From NCBI RefSeq assembly GCF_019469205.1, contig NZ_CP048265.1, positions 1,674,001 through 1,738,000 of the forward strand: 64,000 nt of DNA. Reading direction: 5' to 3'. Both the position numbers and the translations under genes were made by a program. The notes under the pieces were generated by a model. That model did not search any database. It worked only from the letters and a program-made list of their open reading frames with translations, and was not told the DNA's origin. Positions 57,642-64,000 of this stretch are shown here, in pieces. The DNA is from Gilliamella sp. ESL0405. Its GTDB lineage: Bacteria; Pseudomonadota; Gammaproteobacteria; Enterobacterales; Orbaceae. Each line of letters opens with the position of its first letter. Position 1 is the stretch's first letter.

Positions 57642-58469
57642 GTGAAACTACAGTTTTTGGGTACCGCTGCTTCTGAAGGTATTCCCAATCCTTTTTGTAA
57701 ATGCGATATTTGTCAAAAGACACGAATACAAAAAGGTAAAAATATCCGCACCCGAAGTTCAGTGATTATCGATGATATCTTGCAAATCGATTTTGCCCCA
57801 GAGTTTAGTTATCAAGTTATGCGTGATAATATTGACGTGACCAAAATCAAAGATCTTCTTTTTACCCATACCCACCCCGACCATTTTAATGTCGGTGATC
57901 TATTTAGTCGTATGGTCGATTATGGTTTTAATATCGATCATCCGCTGTCTGTTTATGGCAATGATATTGCGATAAATGGCTGTTTAAACGTTCTACCCGG
58001 TTATAGCTCGGAGCGGTTTGTGTTTAATTTGCTGGTGCCATATCAAACGGTAACCAGTTCGGCCGGCTATCGTATTACCCCATTGCTGGCGAATCATGCC
58101 AAATGGGAATTTTGTTATATTTACCTGATCGAAAAAGACGGCAAAACGGTACTGCACGGACACGATTCCGGCTATTTTCCGGAGCTCACCTGGCAATGGT
58201 TAAAAGCAAGTGGTAAAAAAATCGATTTAGCGGTTTTTGAATGTACTTATGGCTATAAGCAAAATGATCGCACTAATAATCATATGAGTATTGAAACGGT
58301 CATTGCTGCGCAAAAACGTATGTTAGATGATGCGATCTTCGACTCTTCAACCCAACTTATCACCTCGCATCACTCACATAGTAGTGGATTTATGCACGAC
58401 CAATTAGTTGAAATATTTGAACCTTATCATATTCAAGTCGCTTACGACGGCTTAATTAAGACAATTTAA
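57642..58469 (+). CDS. Metallo-beta-lactamase-fold hydrolase (PhnP-like)
   Basis: 275 aa, GTG start with AGGAGA 5 bp upstream; the overlapping ATG would read straight into TGA. A PhnP-like N-terminus (FLGTAASEGIPNPFCKCDIC) carries cysteines of an auxiliary metal site. The dinuclear site has HTHPDHF near 76, LLANHAKWEF, HGHDSG and a late TSHHSH. PhnP opens cyclic ribose phosphates; the clustering with a nucleoside-type permease fits a phosphoribosyl or nucleoside-related substrate, which is an inference. Co-transcribed with the permease, 14 bp upstream. Confidence 0.85.
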   Translation: MKLQFLGTAASEGIPNPFCKCDICQKTRIQKGKNIRTRSSVIIDDILQIDFAPEFSYQVMRDNIDVTKIKDLLFTHTHPDHFNVGDLFSRMVDYGFNIDHPLSVYGNDIAINGCLNVLPGYSSERFVFNLLVPYQTVTSSAGYRITPLLANHAKWEFCYIYLIEKDGKTVLHGHDSGYFPELTWQWLKASGKKIDLAVFECTYGYKQNDRTNNHMSIETVIAAQKRMLDDAIFDSSTQLITSHHSHSSGFMHDQLVEIFEPYHIQVAYDGLIKTI

Positions 58470-58483
58470 TATTGGAGTTTTAT

Positions 58484-59707
58484 ATGTCAAAAATACCCAG
58501 TTTGCTACTTATGATGTTTTTACAATATTTTGTGCAAGGTGCATGGAATATGGTTATCGGCGCAGTACTTGCTGCTCATGATTTAAAAGAGATTGTCGGT
58601 TCAACTTATTCGGTTTTGGGCATAGCTACCATTATTTCGCCACTGTTTGTGGGTATGGTTGCCGATAGATTTATCGCCTCGCAAAAAGTCATGGGCGTGT
58701 TACACATTATTAATGCTTGTGTTTTATTTACTATTCCCAATTTTATTCTCAGCGGTAATGTGACCGGCTTTTTAATTATGATCTTTATTGTTGGCTTGCT
58801 GTTTTACCCAACTACTGCCTTAGCCAATAGCGTAAGCTTCAGACATATTGACGGTGTTCGTTGGTTCCCAATTATTCGGGTCTTTGGTACCATTGGTTTT
58901 ATGGTAGCCGGATTAATTCTCGGGTTTACCGGTTTTTCAACTTCGATTAATTCGTTTTTACTTGCCGCTGGTGCCTCTGTGGTATATGGCTTATATTGCT
59001 TTATGCTACCTAATACACCGCCAAGTGGCAAAAACAAAAAATTCTCGCTACGTGATGTTTTGTGTTTAGATGCGTTATCGCTGTTTAAAGATAAATACTT
59101 TACTATCTTTATGCTATCAACCTTTATTCTGATGATAACCAAAACAGCTTATAGTGCTTATCTACCTGTCTATTTACCGGTATTAGGTATTGAGCCGGCG
59201 TCCATGATGCAAATTGCCATTGCTACCGAAGTCATATTTATGTTTATGTTATCTTTCTTATTAAGTCGTTATGGATTTAAAAAGATCATCTTATTTGGTG
59301 CCATTTGTTGGGTAATTCGCTCTTTAATGCTGTCCTTAGCCGCCACGGCAGGAGGTGTTGAGATGTATTTCTATATTATTGGTACACTTCTGTTACAAGG
59401 TATCTGTTGGGACTTCTTCTTTACAGCCGGGGATATTTATGTAGATAAAAAAGCCGGAACTGAAATTAAAGCTCAAGCGCAAGGATTACGTTTTATTGTT
59501 TCCAATGGTTTTGGTCTGTTTATGGCAGCGTCAGTCTGTGGATTTATCAATAATCGGGTTGTAACTGAAAAGTCTTTAGAGCAAGCCGGACCTCAATGGC
59601 AGCAGTTTTGGATCTATCCGGCTGTGGTTGCGGCCATTGTGGCGGTCGGATTCTGGTTCTTCTTTAACGATAAAGATGTGATTATGACATCTAAAGCAAA
59701 ATCCTAA
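58484..59707 (+). CDS. Nucleoside:H+ symporter family permease (NupG/XapB type)
   Basis: About 407 aa, 12 TM segments. ATG at 58484 with GGAG 6 bp upstream; a TTG 12 bp earlier is unlikely. FLQYFVQGAWNMVIGAVL, FYPTTALANSVSFRHID, FPIIRVFGTIGFMVAG and QGLRFIVSNGFG follow the order in XapB/NupG. It should import nucleosides such as xanthosine or a related sugar. It ends 50 bp from the convergent LacI-type regulator. Confidence 0.88.
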   Translation: MSKIPSLLLMMFLQYFVQGAWNMVIGAVLAAHDLKEIVGSTYSVLGIATIISPLFVGMVADRFIASQKVMGVLHIINACVLFTIPNFILSGNVTGFLIMIFIVGLLFYPTTALANSVSFRHIDGVRWFPIIRVFGTIGFMVAGLILGFTGFSTSINSFLLAAGASVVYGLYCFMLPNTPPSGKNKKFSLRDVLCLDALSLFKDKYFTIFMLSTFILMITKTAYSAYLPVYLPVLGIEPASMMQIAIATEVIFMFMLSFLLSRYGFKKIILFGAICWVIRSLMLSLAATAGGVEMYFYIIGTLLLQGICWDFFFTAGDIYVDKKAGTEIKAQAQGLRFIVSNGFGLFMAASVCGFINNRVVTEKSLEQAGPQWQQFWIYPAVVAAIVAVGFWFFFNDKDVIMTSKAKS

Positions 59708-59756
59708 GCAAGTAGCCTTTAACCTATCGATTGCAATATTGCTGATAATGCCTTTA

Positions 59757-61943
59757 TTAGCAATATTGCTCGCTGATTGACTCATTAATAAGCGCAATCA
59801 CTTGCTTAGCACTAAATTGCCCGCTTATCCAACCCGATAAATATTGACCGATAATATGTTCAACTAAGTGCAGATTAATTGCTTTGCCATTGATACTGTT
59901 TTCCCGTATACCATTAGCATATTGCAATTGGGCAACCGGTAGCCAGGGTGATTGATTAACAATCGGCTGATTTTGCATAATATTTTTTTGCGCCGTTGCA
60001 CCGCCCAGTAAAGCAATTTGTTCATTGATTTCAGCCGAATAGAGCCAATCAAAAAAGGTTTTTACCGCTTTGTCTTTTTGACTATATTTAGACATACCCA
60101 GCGATCCACCACCAAATAATGCACGATTACCCGGCACATTGCTATAGCCAATCAATGGTAAAATATCCCGATGATTGATATAGCTAAACAAATTAGTATA
60201 GACAATTAGCATTGCCAGTTTACCCTGTTCGAATAAATTAACCGACTGTTGCCACCAACTGGCATCAATGTTGTTTGCTGACTGAATAAAGGTCTGTAAT
60301 TGGGTTAAGGTACTTAGCGCAATCGAGTGATTTAAACACAGTTTATCTTCATTAAATAATTTTCCACCTTGCGCATAGTAACGAAGTAAAAACTCTGATG
60401 CGATAATCTCGTCATTACCCAGCGTAATGCAACTACCATACTCGATTGGGGATTCACTATTATACTGTTGATTAAAAAATGTGGCGATCTGATTGAAATC
60501 TTTAAAATTTGTCGGGATCTGCAAGTACTGTCGATACTTTTCAAAGTAAGCGCGTTTGATCAACGGATCGTCAAATAAATCTTTACGATAAAACAGCATC
60601 TGCACACTCGGATCAAATGGTATGGCATAGGCTTTGTTATCCACATAACTAAATCGCTCAACAATCTCCGGTTGATAGCGTTCAAACAGTGATGCCACAT
60701 TGAGATCAAGCTCGATTAACGGCTTAAATATGAAAGGCGCAAACCAAGGTAAACCTGCCATATCGAGTCGAACAATATCGATTTGTGGGTGCTGGTCAAA
60801 ATTCTCAACAATGTCGTAAATCTCATCAAAGGGTTTTACAATTAAGTTGACATCAATACCGCTGACTTTTTTAAAGTGGGGTAGCAATTTTTTAACGGCT
60901 TCAGTCGACGGGCTGGGTAAAATCAGAAAATTAATCACTTGCGCCGTTTGCGATAAGCCCCTTACTGCGCTATCGGGTAATTTAGTCGGTAATATAGCGG
61001 GTAATAATGAAAAGCCTTTATTAGCTAACGGCGTGATTGGTTTATCTTCAATTAATTTAATGATCTGCTCGCTCAACATCCCATAATTCATATGGTATTG
61101 GTAAAAGTCACTTTCATAATAAAAACGGTTATTGGCTAATGTGTAAATGGGTGGGCACTTATCTAAACTGCCAAAAAAGTTAGCGTTTCTGATAAAATGC
61201 GCCTGCTCCATATCCATGGTGATAATGGCATGATATTGAGGGTGTTGCTCAGTAAAAAATTGAAAAGCTAAATTATAACTGCTTTCTGACGGCGCTGAAG
61301 CAATGGTATCTAATTGCACTGAATAATTTTGCTGGACAAAAGCATTTTCCAGCCCTTGCTTGAACAAATTCGCATGATGATGTTGATAGCTACAGCAAAA
61401 TAAGCCGATATGCCGATAGTGATGCTTTATCATTTGTGCGGCGATATCTTCGCCTGCCTGTTCAAAATCTAAAGTGATAAATTGCTTTGCTTGAGCCGGT
61501 TTGCGATAGACAAAAATGATTTTTTCATCGGCTATTTTAATCGATTGATAATAAGGTTGCGCATCAGCTAAAGCGCTAATGGTGATAACAGCGTGATCAC
61601 GTTTGACGGCCACTTTTGAGATATGTTGTAATTCAAGCTCTTTTGAGTCATAGGTCAAATAGAGTGCTAGTTCGTAACCCTGCTCGTTGGCATAATTAAA
61701 CAGACCTTCATAAAGGTAAGCGTACTGTTCTTTAGTGATATTGGGCAAAATTACCGATATGGTTTTAGCACTGCCCTCTTTTAAGATTTTGGCTTGTAAG
61801 TTAAGTTGATAGCCTAACTGTTGTACGGCTTGTTCAACTAATTTGATTTTTTTGACACTGACATTACCCCGACCATTAAGCACATTTGATACCGTGCCGT
61901 GCGATACTCCCGCCAATTTCGCAATATCTTTGATCGTTGCCAT
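59757..61943 (-). CDS. LacI-type repressor fused to an ABC solute-binding domain
   Basis: 728 aa. Residues 1-60 are a LacI HTH (MATIKDIAKLAGVSHGTVSN, then hinge helix QLNLQAKILKEG). About 61-315 are a LacI-type ligand core (TISVILPNITKEQYAYLYEG, a QAGEDIAAQMIKHHYRHIGL block). From about 335 to the end is a family-1 extracellular solute-binding fold (FKKVSGIDVNLIVKPFDEIY, AIPFDPSVQMLFYRKDLFDD, LFEQGKLAMLIVYTNL). There is no signal peptide, so all of it is cytoplasmic. A regulator with two sugar-binding folds is suggested, probably acting on the convergent permease operon. Ordinary LacI proteins are about 340 aa. Confidence 0.9.
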   Translation of the reverse strand: MATIKDIAKLAGVSHGTVSNVLNGRGNVSVKKIKLVEQAVQQLGYQLNLQAKILKEGSAKTISVILPNITKEQYAYLYEGLFNYANEQGYELALYLTYDSKELELQHISKVAVKRDHAVITISALADAQPYYQSIKIADEKIIFVYRKPAQAKQFITLDFEQAGEDIAAQMIKHHYRHIGLFCCSYQHHHANLFKQGLENAFVQQNYSVQLDTIASAPSESSYNLAFQFFTEQHPQYHAIITMDMEQAHFIRNANFFGSLDKCPPIYTLANNRFYYESDFYQYHMNYGMLSEQIIKLIEDKPITPLANKGFSLLPAILPTKLPDSAVRGLSQTAQVINFLILPSPSTEAVKKLLPHFKKVSGIDVNLIVKPFDEIYDIVENFDQHPQIDIVRLDMAGLPWFAPFIFKPLIELDLNVASLFERYQPEIVERFSYVDNKAYAIPFDPSVQMLFYRKDLFDDPLIKRAYFEKYRQYLQIPTNFKDFNQIATFFNQQYNSESPIEYGSCITLGNDEIIASEFLLRYYAQGGKLFNEDKLCLNHSIALSTLTQLQTFIQSANNIDASWWQQSVNLFEQGKLAMLIVYTNLFSYINHRDILPLIGYSNVPGNRALFGGGSLGMSKYSQKDKAVKTFFDWLYSAEINEQIALLGGATAQKNIMQNQPIVNQSPWLPVAQLQYANGIRENSINGKAINLHLVEHIIGQYLSGWISGQFSAKQVIALINESISEQYC

Positions 61944-61970
61944 TAAATTTAAAACTCCAATAAAATCTAA

Positions 61971-61997
61971 ATCGGTATAAAAAGTTTTTAAACCGAT
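61971..61997. promoter_or_regulatory. Dyad just upstream of the LacI-SBP gene
   Basis: ATCGGTATAAAAA and TTTTTAAACCGAT around one central base, 12 of 13 positions paired, 27 bp before the start codon. It may be an autoregulatory site or a 5' UTR hairpin. It differs from the 57565 operator in having no central CG. Confidence 0.45.
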
Positions 61998-62022
61998 GTT
62001 ATATCATCGCTAACGCCGTTAT

Positions 62023-62579
62023 CTTGTCAAGAACTTTCAGAAAATACCCATGTTTAAGTATAAAACTGAGCTATTTTACTTTGTCATTTAGCCAGGCAAT
62101 CATTTTGGTTCCTAACGTCAGTGATATTATACAGGTAGATTTCTTGTCAAAAACTTTCAGAAAACACCTATGTTTCAGTATAAAACTGAGCTATTTTACT
62201 TTGTCATTTAGCCTGCTTTAGCAAGGCAATCAAATTTACTTGCCTAACGTCAGCGATATTATACAGGTAGATTTCTTGTCAAAAACTTTCAGAAAGCACC
62301 TATGTTTTAGTATAAAACTGAACTATTTTACTTTGCCATTTAGCCTGCTTTAGCAAGGCAATCATTTTGGTTCCTAACGTCAGTGATATTATACAGGTAG
62401 ATTTCTTGTCAAGAACTTTCAGAAAATACCTATGTTTTAGTATAAAACTGAATTATTTTACTTTGCCATTTAGCCTGCTTTAGCAAGGCAATCATTTTGC
62501 TTGCCTAACGTCAGCGATATTATACTGGCATATTTCTTGTCAAAAACTTTCAGAAAATACCTATGTTTAAGTATAAAAC
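62023..62579 (-). repeat. Tandem array of 120-132-bp units built on the dispersed 44-bp motif
   Basis: Five copies of the motif start at 62023, 62143, 62275, 62405 and 62536, with four intervening stretches that repeat CTATTTTACTTTG, TTAGCCTGCTTTAGCAAGGC and AACGTCAGTGATATTATAC. On the minus strand each unit contains TTGACA 13 bp before TATAAT, a poorly spaced promoter-like pair. The array fills the space between glnE and the LacI-SBP gene. Confidence 0.9.
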
Positions 62580-62581
62580 AG

Positions 62582-64000
62582 CTAATTGTTGCTTAACCAT
62601 TTAGCCCAGCTATGTTTGACTATCTCTCTTTCTTGCTTAAAGCTGTCGCTTTCAACCAAACTTGGGCGAAGTTGTAATGCTAATTGATGTATTTCATTAC
62701 GCATATCAATATAAGCGTTGGTGAGCGCTTGCGCTTCGGTTTCATCCATAATTTGATAATTGGCTGCTAATTCTAAAATACGTACGTTATCACTCCAATG
62801 GGTTATTTTAGGATATTGATTGGCATAATTTAGCACAAGATATTGTGATAAAAATTCAATATCGCCAATGCCACCTTCATCAATTTTTAAATTAAACCAA
62901 TCCGCTTGGGTAGTGCCTAAATGTAGGCGCATTTTTTCACGCATCTGTCTGACGTCGGTTTTTAATTGGCTTTCATCCCGTGCTTTGCAAAGTACTTGGC
63001 GGCGAATTTGGTTAAATTGTTCAATTAGCTCAGCCTCACCATAAACTGCACGAGCTCGCACTAAGGCTTGATGTTCCCATGTCCATGCTTCATGCATTTG
63101 GTAATCTTCAAACGCCGTTAAACTACAGGCTAATAAGCCAGCATCGCCCTGTGGGCGCAAGCGTACATCAACTTCATATAAAATCCCAAAGCTGGTACGG
63201 ACATTAAATAAATGGATAATACGTTGTACCAGTCGTAAATAAAATTGCCGACTATCTATCTGTTTTTCACCATTGGTGACACTACTGGCCGGGCAGTTAT
63301 GTAAAAAGACCAAATCCAGATCGGAACCATAACCCAGCTCCCAGCCACCTAATTTACCGTAAGCTATCACCACTAAACCTTTTTGGTTGTCAGTGAGATA
63401 ATCCGGCTTGCCATAACGGCTTACCATTTGATTCCATGCCATTTGTACAACGAAATCCAGTAACGCTTCTGCCACATAAGTTAGGTGATCACTCACTTTC
63501 ATGGTGGTTAATACATGCTGCACATCAGCAGCAGCAATATGCAGTAGTTGCATCTGTTTAAACTGACGTAAGGCTTCGAGTTGTTGCTCTTCATCATCAA
63601 CCGCTATACGCAGTAAATATTGATACAGTTCACTTTTATAAGCATCAGGGGCAGCCGTTTGATAGAGCGAATTGATATCAATCAGTTCATCTAACAAAAT
63701 GGGATAGTGGGCTAATTGGTCGCTGATCATTGGCGATGCGCTACATAAGCGGATCAATTGTTTCAGTGCGGTTGGATACTCAAGCAGTAGCTCCAGATAG
63801 GTGGTACGACTAACGATGTTTACCAGTAATGGAAAAATTCTTGGCAGTAAAATAAGTGGTTGTTGTTCATGACAAGTCAAAGCGAGTAATCGTGGCATTA
63901 GCTGATCTAAAATCTCACGCCCTCGCACGCCGATTGTTCGTTTGCCGATATCATCTCGAAATTGCAGCAACAATTGACATAGCTGCTGCGCATCTTGCTC
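62582..64000 (-). CDS. glnE: Glutamine synthetase adenylyltransferase/adenylyl-removing enzyme, C-terminal half
   Basis: The frame is open to the window edge, so the 5' half (residues before about 470 of some 945) is outside. Visible are [20 protein letters not shown], the second nucleotidyltransferase domain with [21 protein letters not shown] (metal-binding Asp pair), [14 protein letters not shown], and a GlnD-PII-UR_A-like helical end ([18 protein letters not shown]). GlnE adenylylates and deadenylylates glutamine synthetase in response to PII. The gene ends normally next to the tandem array. Confidence 0.95.
   Translation of the reverse strand, partial: EQDAQQLCQLLLQFRDDIGKRTIGVRGREILDQLMPRLLALTCHEQQPLILLPRIFPLLVNIVSRTTYLELLLEYPTALKQLIRLCSASPMISDQLAHYPILLDELIDINSLYQTAAPDAYKSELYQYLLRIAVDDEEQQLEALRQFKQMQLLHIAAADVQHVLTTMKVSDHLTYVAEALLDFVVQMAWNQMVSRYGKPDYLTDNQKGLVVIAYGKLGGWELGYGSDLDLVFLHNCPASSVTNGEKQIDSRQFYLRLVQRIIHLFNVRTSFGILYEVDVRLRPQGDAGLLACSLTAFEDYQMHEAWTWEHQALVRARAVYGEAELIEQFNQIRRQVLCKARDESQLKTDVRQMREKMRLHLGTTQADWFNLKIDEGGIGDIEFLSQYLVLNYANQYPKITHWSDNVRILELAANYQIMDETEAQALTNAYIDMRNEIHQLALQLRPSLVESDSFKQEREIVKHSWAKWLSNN

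Noticed and set aside
62023-62579. Tandem array as a CRISPR array
   Set aside because: The repeated parts are longer than the variable parts, the spacing is irregular, and the central stretches are also similar, so it is a tandem repeat and not a spacer array.

Overview
The window is about 64 kb of AT-rich gammaproteobacterial chromosome. Housekeeping genes and gene orders resemble Enterobacterales and Pasteurellales: rluD-pgeF divergent from bamD, leuS-lptE-holA-nadD, coaE-zapD-yacG, hisJ-hisQ-hisM and lexA with paired SOS boxes. IgaA-family proteins, LexA/Fur/sigma-32 style sites and a low-GC genome together suggest Orbaceae (for example Gilliamella from insect guts). This placement is an inference from gene content, not a phylogeny.

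Layout. 1-0.7 kb: start of pyrG. 0.9-9 kb: three IgaA/UmoB-family membrane proteins (putative Rcs-pathway brakes), a Crp/Fnr-type regulator and a deoD::MFS deletion scar. 9-11.2 kb: ilvIH. 11.5-13.7 kb: ygfZ and an M20 amidohydrolase. 13.8-17.3 kb: compact type IV pilus cluster pilA-pilB-pilC-pilD. 17.5-20.7 kb: an AmpD-YqcC fusion, mltG, alr. 20.9-26.7 kb: a Fur-box TonB receptor, ygbA, an AroE-like dehydrogenase, ycaO, a DUF4282-type protein. 26.7-30.4 kb: tsaD, yacG, zapD, coaE, lexA. 30.4-33.1 kb: a small membrane protein and the histidine/lysine-arginine-ornithine uptake genes hisMQJ without hisP.

33.2-36.3 kb is the most unusual stretch. Three small CRISPR arrays with type I-F-like 28-bp repeats and 32-bp spacers are each followed by a ~620-bp block holding a leader, a GC-rich multi-hairpin element and two copies of a ~44-bp dispersed motif. 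The arrays sit exactly 950 bp apart. No cas gene lies in the window. Repeat variants and spacers record the order of events: duplication, then separate spacer changes at the leader end.

36.3-56.3 kb is mostly housekeeping: a DeoR regulator, a HAD phosphatase, clpB behind a sigma-32 promoter, queDE behind a preQ1-I-like riboswitch, pgeF, rluD, bamD, leuS, lptE, holA, nadD, infA, lysP, a YeiW-like protein, yeiP, ttcA. A 1.4-kb non-coding stretch follows. 57.6-62 kb looks like a nucleoside or sugar uptake locus: a PhnP-like metallo-hydrolase, a NupG/XapB-type permease, and a convergent regulator that fuses a LacI repressor to an ABC-type solute-binding domain. A LacI-type operator lies in front of the hydrolase-permease pair. 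The window ends in the 3' half of glnE, separated from the regulator by a tandem array of the same ~44-bp motif.

A theme is short tandem duplication that leaves fossils. The CRISPR units, leftover 3' tails of igaA-like and lysP-like genes with their terminators, and the 120-132-bp array before glnE all fit this pattern. One copy of the dispersed motif supplies the last codons and stop of pilD.
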